DNA from: Curvularia sp. ZM96
Taxonomy: Eukaryota > Ascomycota > Dothideomycetes > Pleosporales > Pleosporaceae
Length of the DNA: 64,000 nt
Assembly (NCBI GenBank): GCA_022457065.1
Contig: JAJGBQ010000004.1
Coordinates: forward strand, 992,001 to 1,056,000
Direction of reading: 5' to 3'
Shown: positions 42,033-54,200 of the stretch, in pieces
Layout of the letters: each line of letters begins with the position of its first letter
How positions within the stretch are numbered: position 1 is the first letter of the stretch
The notes under the pieces: model-generated
The model's database searches: none
Seen by the model: only the letters and a program-made list of their open reading frames with translations
What the model was told of the DNA's origin: nothing
Program-made: the position numbers and the translations under genes

Positions 42033-45000
42033 CTAAGCTCGCGCAAGCTTCTGTAGCTTACTGCGAATGCCATCGGAGAATCTGGTCGCGACACCCTCGT
42101 CAATGACGTCGATGCAATGCGAGAGGACATTGAAGCCGTTGTCTAAAGGAACAGGTGTACCGTCGCGTTTGGTAAGAGCAGGAACACCGTCTCTTCGCGA
42201 CATGTACCTCAATATGGTAGGATGATCAGCAGGAAGACGATCAACTGAAAAGGCGGCATTGGGCGATGGTTGCTGGTACGCGCCTTGCTGGTTAGGGCTC
42301 GGAGATTCCTTCTGAACCAGTGAGTCAGTCCACACGACGAGGGCGGCCCGGTATACAGCGCCTGCCCACCATGGAGGACGAATGCCTCGTGGCATTTCGC
42401 GGACGAGACGGAGGATCTGACCAGCGTGTGTAATGGCTTCTTGGACATCGGATAAGCACTTCTTGTGCATCCAGAGCATCTGCTGGTACGAGCCATCGAT
42501 GCCTTCACGCCGTGCGAGACGTTCTATCTCGGGAAAGTTGGACACAGCATTCATGCTGATAAGATGAAACATGACAAGGTTGGCTTGCATCATGGGACAA
42601 ATGGGGTTGGCCTTCATGTACCGTTGGGCGAGATCGAACCAGCGTCCCAGCAGTGCTTGCACTTCTTCAAGGCGCACGCGTGTCGACGCTGCAGTGAGTG
42701 CGCGATTACGTGAACGCGATGCTACACTATCTGAGAAGCAACTGAGAAGCTGACAATACTGGCACACAAGGGTCTGCAGGGGATGCAGTAGCAGGCGCAA
42801 ATGCATGGGCGTAAGATGGACCTCTTGTACATCCTGAACGACAATCTCGTCGTCCAAGAAGTAGCGGAAGAGGTCTCGGAGACTGGGTGGTCTCGCTCCA
42901 GAGCCCACAGACGAGTAGCCATTGGAAAACTCATGCACTTGGTTAAACATGTCGGACCATTCTGAAGCAGTCTGTGCCTGCCAGAGACGATCGGAATCCG
43001 GCATGGGAGCGCCAAACTCGGTCACTGAAAATAGTGGAGCCGTGTCGTGGAAAAGCGACAGGTCTTGGTCGACCATAACCCACGAGTAGATGAGGCTGCG
43101 GGTGATGATTAGTAAGTTATGGCTCAGGTGACTGCAGGTCAAACACTTACCGGCTGCGGCTCTCCTGCTGGATCCAGTCCTTCCACAGCGAGTCCATCGT
43201 CGAACTTCCATTCATTTGAGGTGTTGTCGGCGGGCGTACATCCAGGATGCCAGAATGTCGCAGCATTGAAAAATACATACCACGCTGGCCCATGGCGATG
43301 TCCATCTGCCACTTATCGCCACTCCACGCGGCTTGAACAGTGAAGAGAAGAGCAGCGCGAAGTACTATGGGATCCCCCGCCATGATGATGTTTTTCTCGA
43401 TGAGATCAAAAAGCGATATACGGCAGGCTTCAGTGAATCCACCAGTCAACCATCTTGCTTCTATGGACGGGATGGTCATGGCACCCTGAGCGATCATCAT
43501 GAGAATGAGCAAGCTTGACGCTTTGTCGTTGTAGTTTTGCATCAACTCATTCGTGTCCAACACCCCCCTCGCAGAGGTAGGATAATAGCGTTCAAAAGAG
43601 TTGGCGTAGGACTTGAGAAAGTACTCTAGCACACGGGCGGGTGGCAGAAGAACAAAGTTGGAGTGAGAAGCCGTTGATCCAGGGGACTCGCCACTACTTG
43701 TAGTGCTGTTCCCGTCTTTGTGGATATCAAGAGCTTTGTGCAGGAAACTTTGAGTTATGGCAAGGAGCTTGTCACGGGTCGATTCTTGCAGCTTAGACAC
43801 TGCTATGCGACCTCCCTGCTGAAAGTCGGACTCATCCCAGGACGGGGTCCAGCTACTCCAAGCCTCGTGGTTCTTCAAGCTCAGCTCGAGGCGCTCGAGA
43901 TTTAGCCTCGCAGTGCGTGGGCATGAACTTGAAGCAATCGAAGGAGTGCAGCGGAACACGGTCCAGCCATCTTGAGCAGCAATGATGGCACCCAGATCGG
44001 GGACACCTGCGTCTGCTATGGATTGTCTATTTGATGGATAGAACATGGAGGCCGAGCTGCCGATTTGGAGGTCTGAGAAGGATTCGTCGACTCGAGGTGT
44101 TGGTGCATGAGCGAACGTTTGAGCTGGCGACATTTCCGGTATCATTCCGAGGATGCCTTCAGGTGGAGGTCCCATGGACATGTCCATACCCATTGAAATC
44201 ATCAAGGAGGGATCGAGTCTCATGGGGTCGAAGCCAGTATCCATGGACATGTTTTGCCAGGGGTCCATCATGAACTGTGGACTCCCATTGTCATGCTGGT
44301 CACGTACTGTGCGGACGAAGTCGTCGTATCCAGACATGGGCGTTGAGGAGACGAAGCTGTTCATGCCTGTGACTGGTGTGGGTAGCGGGGACAGAAGAGA
44401 AGGCGCCTGAGAAAGAGCGTGTGAGGGTGACTGGTCGAAGAATGGCGGTGTGTTGGTAAGTGGCAAGTGAAGAGTCTTCTCCTCAGCGCTGATGTGTTGT
44501 GTTGCCTGCACTGACTGAGAAATCGAAGTATTTCGCGAGTGGGACGCCGACGGGGAACGGGACTGTCGTTGGGATGGTGGGTGGCCATTGGGTATTTGCG
44601 GTTGTTGCTGCATCTGAGAAGGAGACGACTGCGCGGTCGGTTGCTGGGATTGGGGCTGAGACTGGGATTCGTGGTTGGGAGAAGTGTTTCCAGACGTGTT
44701 CTGGTTCTCGGTGGTGCTACCACTCTCGCTGGAGTCTCCACTGCCAACTTCAGAAGGACCGCCCACTCGCTGAACACCTTTCGATGCCCTACGTGTAGGA
44801 CGCAGCGTGCACTTCAAATTTCTTTGAGCACACCGGGTGCATGGGAACTTCTTATCGCATTTGGTCTTCGTCTTCGCACAGTTGCTGCAGGCGATAGGTG
44901 TGCGGCCGGCGGATTTGGGTATTATCCCTTGAGGCGGAAGGCCTTCTTCGTTATTCTGATTGCGTCCATGGACGGTGTAATGTCTCTGCAGAAGATCTCT

Positions 45001-45300
45001 ATGGAGTCGTCAGCAGCTGCACCTCGGAGACGAGGGCTGGTTCGAGAGAAGAGAATGGGATAAGGCTGTGACCAGGAAGACGTACCGTCGGGCGAAGCTC
45101 ATATGGCAGGTAAAGCACTTGAATGGCTTCACATTGGTGTCTGCTCGTGAAAAGTGGTCAGTGAGGGGCTTCTGGGATTGTTTCCGTACGGCTTCGACAC
45201 GGAAGATGGAGAGTATGAAGAACAACTTACGGGTAAGAATATGACGTTCCAGATGTTCGTCTCTGGTGAAGGACTGGCCGCAGTATGTACAGAAAACCAT
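42033..45300 (-). CDS. cmr1: Melanin transcription regulator Cmr1 (two C2H2 fingers plus Zn2Cys6)
   Basis: Four exons, join(42033..43095, 43151..44998, 45086..45140, 45231..45300) on the minus strand, 1,011 residues. It begins MVFCTYCGQSF. Two C2H2 fingers are formed by C4-C7-H20-H24 and C32-C35-H48-H52, followed by a Zn(II)2Cys6 cluster at C79, C82, C89, C95, C98 and C105 (CSNCAKTKTKC). The combination of both finger types is rare and is the hallmark of Cmr1/Pig1. Residues about 115-400 are Ser/Gln/Pro/Met rich and probably activating. The rest resembles the fungal transcription-factor homology region (RYYPTSARGVLDTNE onward). Known orthologues activate the melanin PKS and THN reductase genes. 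Introns fall inside the C2H2 region, which is unusually finely split. The gene diverges from pks across 12.3 kb. Confidence 0.95.
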
Positions 45301-46496
45301 GTTGGGATACGGTTTGAGTGGTTTAGCACTCGAAAAGAAACCGTAGGGTACAAGAAGGTGGCCACGAAGGGAGGGTAATGGATGTTGGCAAAGACGGAAC
45401 AAGACGGGGTATAGTAGTAAGCAGCAGAAGGACCAACTTCTAGGAACCGATCAAAAAAGAGGAAAATGGAGGCGGGGACATGAAAAGACGTATGGAAGAG
45501 GCGAGGCGAGAACAAGAAGCGGGGAGGAAGGGCCTATTGTGGCTGCAGGTAACGGTGAGCCAAGAAGCAAGCAGGCAGTGGACGAGTGCTTCAGAAGGTA
45601 GCTGGTCCTTGTAGGTGTTACAATGGGGCGGCGAGCATGGAGTGGAGACAAGGACAGAGCTAGGGTAGGGATGGCGAACGTCAGACGAAAACTGTGTGTC
45701 AAGATGGCTGTGGAGCTGACTGCAGAGCAAGGTTGCTAACCGTGGAATGGCATGTGGAGAGCAAGGTAAGGTCGAGCAAGGGCCGAGCAGGTGGTACTAT
45801 GTGCTGTGCGGCAGGCCAAGCAAAGTGGAATGCCGTAGCAGTAAAGACAATCAATCGAAGCAGACAGTGATGGGCAGGAGAATTGGCGTAGGAAAAGGCA
45901 ATTATGTCTCGAGGTAGCAAATGCAAGAGCGGGTACAACTGGCCACCATGCCTAAGCGGGCGTGTTGACCATGCATTCATTGGAGCGACGATGAATTCAT
46001 CAACTGATGCGGCATGAGCTAGTGCCTCGCATGTCGATGCAGCGCGCCAGGCTTGTGGGTGGGTCGAGCGCATCCTGGTTAGCCATGGAAGATGTCTGAG
46101 CGACCAGGGGCGCCTGCACGGCGTTGATGATAAGACTCAGCGGAGCGGGCAGGGGTCGAGGTTGAAGATCTGCACCGCGGGCTAGAATTGGTGCATGGTG
46201 GTGGGTGGATGAGGCAGATGCGCCCCCGAATCCGCCGCGTCAGCCACAAGCCTGAGAACCTAGCGCGGTGAGCCAAGAAAAGAAAAAAAGACGTGCCCGT
46301 AGAGCGGTAATGTATTCTGCGCATCCGGCAATATTACGGCCATGGCATGGCATGATCGGCGCCCTGTCCGCTGGTAAGGTAAGATTCGCCTGGTGCGTCT
46401 CCATATAGATGCTGTGCGGCCAGCCAGCCGTCAGCCTGGCTCAGCCCGATACGAAGCCCATTCGCGTCTTCATACTGGCGCAGGAAGGGATGGGCA

Positions 46497-46531
46497 ACAG
46501 CACAGCACAGCACAGCACAGCACAGCACAGC
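46497..46531 (+). repeat. Pentanucleotide microsatellite (ACAGC)7
   Basis: Seven exact ACAGC units followed by degenerate copies to about 46550. It lies 1.2 kb upstream of the cmr1 start codon. Confidence 0.95.
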
Positions 46532-46603
46532 GCAGCGCATCACAGCACACACCGGTGATAAGACAGCGCCCTGTCAGCATCGTTGGCGGCTGAGCCGTCG
46601 GTC

Positions 46604-46642
46604 GAGCGAGGGAGCGAGCGAGCGAGAGAGCGAACGAGTGAG
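46604..46642 (+). repeat. GAGC-rich tetranucleotide tract
   Basis: Imperfect GAGC/GAGA units in purine-rich register. It lies 70 bases from the ACAGC repeat and makes a second simple-sequence tract upstream of cmr1. Confidence 0.8.
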
Positions 46643-49600
46643 CTCTAGTCCAAGCAAGTCCAGAGCCCCAGATGCGGCTGCGGTTGCTTCTTTCTTTGCG
46701 CACCTGCTGGCCGTGGCCACTCACCGGCCGACAGATGTATACCGCCGGTGGTGCACATGCAGTACGTAGCATGTAGGTGGTGGTAGTAGTCGTCGTTACT
46801 GTGGTCGTCTCTTCTTGTCTGGTTTCTGGTCTCGCTTGCCTCCCTGTCGTCCGCTACCACGTCTTCGTCCGCCCGCGTGCCGGTGCCCGTGCACGGTGGG
46901 CCTTTGCTCGTCAAATGTTTCGAACGGTGTGTGATGCTGGTTGCTTGCTTGGTACGGGCGTTGGCGTCGTCCAGGAACATGGCATGGCGGGTACCAGGAC
47001 CACGTCGGCCGTGCGTAGCGCCATCGGCTCGCTTGGCCCGCGCACGTGACTGCGGGGCGCGAGCTCAACACGCCGCCGTCCTGGCTTCTGGTTCCGCTGC
47101 TGCCTCTGCTGCTCCCACAACGCCATGCTCCCCTGCCAGCGCCTTTGACACGTCGCAAAGGTACCCTTCCCGCCCGCAATGCACGCTTTTTCTTCTGACC
47201 GCAACCCGGCGCATGTGTATTCAACATGAAAATTGCTTTGCGGGCGATCACTTGCGGTCTGGCAATGGACAGCCCTCTATATGTAAATGTGCTTTTTCGC
47301 TCAATCACGAATGCATCCAAGCAGCCACAACTCGACTCTCACCGTCTTCTGCACGGCCCTGCCCATTTACGGACAAATCTCTGTCGTCTCTGCGCTCCAA
47401 TGCCGCTCCCACTAACGCCCCGAATCAACCGTTCGCTCACCGCGTAATCGGCGCCCGAGCTGCCTCATTCTTCCTCATGCAAACGATGACAAAAGGACCC
47501 CGCGCCGCTCAACAAGCCGTATCTGCGGAGAGAGGCGCTGGTAGACCGTCCAAGGCGACCTGAACTTTGTCACCAACCTGCAAAGATCGTCGCCGTCGCA
47601 TGCAGTTTCGACAACAAAGTTCCAATTGGGACGCGGCAAGTGTCTCCTGTCCAGGCAGCACGCCCAATCTGGGTTACCCCACGCCAGCCCTAGGGCCCAT
47701 CGCTACGAAAAAAGGATGCTAAGTCCCAGGATCGCCGGACAAGGGCCGCTATGCCCTTCGCTTCGGTTCCCATTTTGGCGCTAACACCTGGTCCAAGCGA
47801 AATCACGGCATCGCAATGAAATCAAAGCATGCGCAACAATGAACTCAATACTCCTTCCGCTGGCAGCTGCTAAGAATGGTATACAAAAATGTTCCTAGAA
47901 ACGCGCTACAAACCACTGAAACGACAATCGGTGCTCATAGCTTTGCAGTCGGCTGGCGAACCCCACATAATTGATATTGCGATTCAGCACAACCGTTTCA
48001 CATTACGCAACGCCAATGACTCCCTCACCATTGCTCAGTAAACACACTGACAGGCAACTGAATTTGGTGCAAACCACCATCACTGCCACCACCACCACTA
48101 TCATGGTCATGATTTTGGTGGTAGTGGTTGCGACTGGCTCCTGGTTCTTATCTTCAGCTCCAAGATACGAGATACGGTCGCGTCCCGCGATACAAAGAGT
48201 CAGATGAATTGCAATCACGGATACGACGCCAGATTCTACTTACAGTAGCATGCACCAACAGGATTCGCTCTCTTTCGCGAGAGGCCGCTTGCCGGAAGAT
48301 ACCCCCCTAGCCCAGGTAGAGTGGCACTTTGCATCTTATCCTGGGAGGCCTATACTAGAGTATTTCCCTAAGGCATACACCGCATCCCTGGACTTGATTT
48401 ACCCATAACATCTCCCACGCAGATCCCATGTATTCCTCCTCTTTGGTGACGTTATGGTAAAGACAAACCTTATTGCTGTGGCTTGCTCTCACACTCTGCT
48501 AGTCCGCGCATTGATAGTATTTCCAGATGTTTACAGAACCATCATTCGCCGATAGTGGGAATAAGTCCTGTCAATGCCACGACAGCTGGCAGTATCACTG
48601 TCCGGTTACTTGATCCCTGGTGAGACACGCATGTAGCACCTCTCTCTAGATCATACAGAAGTTGCTATTTTGGATCTCCTAGGTCCTTCCCCACAAGCAC
48701 ATCGCAGCAAGACATCTTCTGCACAGTGGACGAACCCTGCAGCTGAAACACGGAGCCAGGTCATCCACGAGAAGACGTCTGCTTCTATTATCGCCTAGGC
48801 TGACGCTGTCTTGCCCAGCGTCAGTACCACCCAGACCCTGCCATACAAATCCCATTTTGAGACATAGCTAAGCTTTCCCTATTCTGACAAAGTACAAGCT
48901 TCACTTACTCCAGGGGGGTTTCTGCCCCATTCTGACGAAGTAGCTCCATTTGCCGCAAGAGGGGATCCCATCCGAAGTACCATGTTTATGATTAGAACAA
49001 GGTGAAACTTCTGTCGTCTTCTATTGGTCCAACAAAAGGGGCGGAAGCGGAGCCTTGTAAAGCCGCCTGCTAAGCCGTCCCGCTGTGGAGAAATGGCGCC
49101 TGTCAGCAAGACCACCATGCCACGAGGGACGTTTGCGTTTGGACAGTTTGTTACTTACTAACGTTATGTTGAAATGCAATCCAAATACCTCGTTCAGTGG
49201 TGGCTATGCATAAAGAGTTTAATGGTACCGGCGTGGTTTCACACGAGAAGATGACAACATTCCACAGATTTGATTCGCAGTGAGCAATGATGACCGAGTT
49301 ATGCAGGGCTTATGTATAGCAATATTGGTGGCTCAGCTGCTCGGACCCAATGTAGACTAGCGCCGTAAACGCTGGCGCCAATGGCCACCAAGTCCCCCTC
49401 GTTCCAGGGTTCTTCAACTCTACATCATCAGCTATCCCAAACGGCAAAGCCACAACCACTGCGACCCTACAATGCACTAGGTGCGCCCTTCAGTATATCT
49501 TTATCTGCAGTGGCAAAAGACTTTAGCCTGAGCGTGGAATGTGAGTTTGTAGTTTGGTGTGGAGAGTCTACCAGTGCAAAAATGATCACACCACTTATCG

Positions 49601-51220
49601 CGCACCCGTAAGCGCGAATGACAAAGATATCTCTGCATGTCTATTTTACGAGACAAATGCGACACCGAGTACAGTAGGGCAAAACAGGCGAATCGGCTTC
49701 ATGCATTTCTCCCCCTTGCAACATTGCTGTTTTCTAGATGATTATGTGCAGCCGAAGGAGCTCCGTCATGGCACCCGGAGTACCGCGTCATAGTCCAAGC
49801 GATATTTTCCGGATAAACCACCCCACACTACGGGAGTTTCCTCACTTTCAAAATAATCCATGAGCGCGACATATTCCACCACGTTGACCCGGGATAAGAG
49901 ATTGCAATCTCCTTGATCCTAGCTAGCCGACTAGCACGATCTCATATACATGCACATCTAGATGTAATATATGCGTGCGGATAACTAGGCTAAGCTAGTC
50001 CGTCTATTGGCGGTATCCACCCACTCTCCACCTGTTGTTCCGCAAGGCGGTGGGCTAGGATAACAGAACATCTGCTATGATATGAGCTTACGGGCCAAGC
50101 AATGCAGACGTCGTTTCATCTCATCGTCATGCATATGGGCTCTCTCACTCAGCAGAAACAAGAGTGTCTGGGCTCTTATTAGTATTATTGGATTCTTAGA
50201 CGACAGATGCTTAGCTAAGCCTTGGCGTCCCGTGACTCCAACAAGGTGCTACCCTGAGATGTAAATTTATCCTCCTATAGCAGACGCTCATTGATGTAAA
50301 TGATTGGCTATGCGTGTTTGACCATCACCGCGTCTTTTACTACGTTGTTCGAATGATACACTGCTCAAACTGAAACAGGAATAAGGTCTGCTAGGACATA
50401 GCTACAGATCAGTAGAAGGTTAATTTTCAATGGACATGCAATGGGTGGGTCTGTATGGATGCATGGCTGTAATTCTCCGTTCTATGTACAACAGATTTGG
50501 TAGTTTCCTATTTTCAACCACGACCATCTCACCTGGTAGCATTGTACTGGGCCCATAATCATTCCCCTTTTGAGTGACGGCCTCATGCATACTTATCCGT
50601 GGGATTTGAAGCTCCTTTAATCTAGTAAACTGCCGTGCGGTGGTCTCAATTCATATCTTCCCCTCACATCTGAAGTCATTCGACCAGCTCTATTGCTCAA
50701 GCCTATTACTTGCTCCTAAGAACTGGTGCACGTCTACAAAATTGTACCAAAAAGTGATGCGTTTAAATTCTATCTAGAACCATGGATTTGCCATTGTATG
50801 AATGAATTGAGACGGTAGAGAGTCGGAAGACTACGTGCAACCAAGAATGAGTATGATGCAAGAGCAAGTACGGAAACAGAACCAAGGCTATCCATTCCGA
50901 ACTACAAAAGTGTAGCCACATGAAAATCCATACCTCCACACCACATATATACATAAAAAGTGACCAGGAAAATCGCGCAAATATCGCGTACACTACTCGC
51001 ATCAATGTTACTTTTTCCCACCGCACATACCCTTGCCCCTTTTCTCCAAAACACCAAACATGAAAAACTTACACTCTGCAAATATCTAGAGTTTTCTTTG
51101 TCCAGTTTCTTTTCTACCCCTGATTTAAAAGCCTCTACGCACGTATCTCGTCCATGCCACAGCCAAGCCTGTCAAACTCATTTTGCGTCTATCTCATTTC
51201 ACTAGAGCCAAACTATTCCA

Positions 51221-51270
51221 GCCACCACCATTGACACCACCACCGCCGCCGCCGCCACCACCACCACCAC
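51221..51270 (+). repeat. CCN trinucleotide tract (CCACCG-type)
   Basis: A run of CCA and CCG triplets broken once near 51231. On the minus strand one frame gives an 11-residue glycine run followed by VNGGGWNSLALVK and a stop. The tract alone explains the frame; no upstream exon could be found. Confidence 0.8.
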
Positions 51271-54200
51271 TATCGTCCACCGTTAGAACCAAGAAAACAA
51301 TGTAAACATCAAGATTCCAGAACAAGGGTACACCCTTTTCCACATGTTCACGTGCGTTTTAGTTTTTTTTTATCATCACTCACGTGCCACACATTCACAA
51401 GCGCTTGTGCGAGTACGCTAGATTATGCACTGCGAGAAAAGGGGGGATACACAGAGAGGGAGGGAAGAATGTAACCTCGACCTCCTCCACGTGGTGATAC
51501 CCCTACGCCCTTGGGTGGTTATCTATGTCGAGGTGTCACACAGCGCTTGCTTAATCGAGATTTAGATCACGCCTAGAGATGTTGTGCTCGTGGGCGTTTT
51601 CGGATGGCGGCACTGAGGATACGTGGGTTGTGGGCTAAGGGAAGATGAGGGAAAGAAGGTAGTTGTACGAGATTTTTGTAGCGTGTGAGGTTCGCATGAG
51701 TGATAAGTGTGATGTGGCTGGAGTCACGATAATGCGGGAGGTTGAGAGATCGTGATGACGGTGGGGAGTAGGGCCAAGGATTGGGGGTGAGAGACGGAGA
51801 GGGTGTGTGAAGTAAGATACATGATGCTTAGTATTTTTGTTTTCAAGCAAAGATGGTGTTCGGCGATCTACGCGTGATGTTCATCATGTGGTTATGCGAG
51901 ATGGGAGAAAAGAGATGCCCATGCATTTATGCGGGTCATGGATTTTGCGGAGGTTTTTATGAGGAGAATAGCTTCATATACAGTCAACGTATTGTGGGCG
52001 CCTAGCAGATTTTGAGGGGGATTGAAAGGAAGAATGCTTGATCAGAAATATATCGACCAGTGCAAAGTTGAAAGTAGCATAAAAAAGGCGAACTCCGTCT
52101 TTGTTGAACGTAAACTATTTCAGTATCTAAACAATATATGTAAGTCGGAAAATAACCATTGAGGCAATTGAAATACACTTAGAGAGTTTGTCACCATTTA
52201 TTACTTGCTAGAGTCACACTGATAAAATCCACAGTAGCACATATCCAGGATCTATACACAAAGTCGAGAATAAGGACACAACTGCATCCACGGCATCGGA
52301 AGCCCTGGTCCGATAATTCCAGTTACTTGACACGCAGCGGCAGTTTAGCTCATCCATATCGTGCATTGTCTCATTACATCGCCATCCCGAAAATCCATGG
52401 GTTGGAGATGCGTCTCTATAGCGGTGTAGTAGCATGTGCCACCTCGAAATATCTATGACCGCATCTTTTACCCGACACCACGGTCGATAGTGTCATTGCA
52501 TGTATCTTCCTGGTTATCCCCAGCACCCATTTGCATACATGATAGTGTAATCGTAAAATTTTCGATATCGCCTTCGAGGTCGCTTAGTATACGAGGCAGC
52601 CAACTCGTGGGGGCGTGTAGAAATTGGATTGTGGCTTGTACCAATCACTCGGAATTTTTCTAGATATGTGTATGCAACCATATCTTGAGATCTCATCTAG
52701 CGTATGATTAAGCTTGGGCAATTATGGAGCTAAGATACTAGCAGGGTTATGAAATCCTTGAGGCGTTGAACTAATGGGTGAAAAGATGAAATTCTAGACC
52801 ATCTATCACTCCCTTCTCACAGTAGACATCTCCGTTCACTGGTGTGTTATTCTTTCTGGAATGCAATGAATGTTCCCCATGTGAAAATGGCATCATGTTG
52901 TTGAATAGAGCGGACTTCTTTAGTTTACCATAACAACATCTTTCACCCACTTGATTAACATCTAACTACGCCTGCATTTGAAATATTCAGAACTCCATGC
53001 ATGACATTAAGGAACAAATAGATTGTTACGTCACAGTAAGTGATTGAGCTACAAGCAATTTTTGAACTCTAAAGCCCCCACATAATGGTACGAGGAAGTA
53101 CTTGAGATCACCGCGTGGTAACTTGAATGGATACCGCAGAGTGCTGAATGTGATTATCGCGCATAAACGCCAGTCTATAATAGCGCCAGCAAGACTGCTG
53201 TGACACTTTGCTTATCCAGGAATAAACCCAGAAGGATGGTTAGTTGTTTCACTGGATAGACAGGTGCTGTCTGTACACCTGCAGGACCAACATGTTCATG
53301 TCGTATACCATCGGCATGCCCACGACGGTTCGGCGCGGACGCCCGCGCTAGCCCGACGTGCCAAGCAATCGTTCCATCAACCCGAATTAAGGTCTGGCCG
53401 ACTAAGGGGCGATCCGTTTAGCCGCAACGAGCGAGTTTCCAATTGGAGGGTCAAGGCGCTAAACTATGCTACTCGATTTACGTTGGATTCCGCTACCACT
53501 ATGAGAACTCCAGATGCCTGTTGAGGGCAAGGTCAATGGTGCGGAGTAATGCTCCGGAAGCCCAACTGCGAACAAGCGTTCGAAGTACACGCGCACCATG
53601 CAAGATCCAAGTCGTGAAGATTGACCTTGTCAATATATTGTGCATCTCGCGCCTTGCCGTTGTTGGCAACTGTCTAGTCTTCTGGACGTCGGTTCCGTCC
53701 CGCTGCAACGGAAATCGTAGGACGGGAATCGTGCCCAGCGAACCACGTGCCTGTATGCGAGGGGCACGTCCAGTGGTACTCGAGATCCGAGCATCATCGA
53801 TTTTTACCGTTTTCTTTCGGCCCGCTCTTATCATTCATTACGGCCCGTTGCTGAGGGTTTGTTAGACTTGGTGCTTGCCAACAGCGGACTACTGTTTTGT
53901 GTTGAGCAAATGCCGAGTGGCCTGAGCATGCTATGACGCTATGTAACTGCAAACTCTTGTCGCGGTTCCGACAGGCGGACAAAGCTAGGTGCAGATGTGA
54001 TCTGTGGGGTCCATGTTGCTTGTTGGAACTGGTCGGCTGAGAGCTTTCACGTGAGTTTGTTTCGGACGTCCGAACAACGCAGACCCTGACATCCTCAAAG
54101 TTTATTGCGCAATTCAGCGGTCTGCACACCTTGTCACATTAATCGCCGAGATGTGTAGGGTGATCCGAGAGCCGGGTACCACCACAGTCTCGGGCTGACC

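Noticed and set aside
46877..47563. 228-codon plus-strand frame upstream of cmr1
   Set aside because: Ala/Arg/Pro-rich, no recognisable block, lies in a GC-rich tract where long frames arise by chance on several frames at once.
51200..51420. Minus-strand poly-glycine frame ending VNGGGWNSLALVK
   Set aside because: Looked like a last exon, with CTAAC and AG just upstream, but no upstream exon could be joined; the CCN repeat explains the run.
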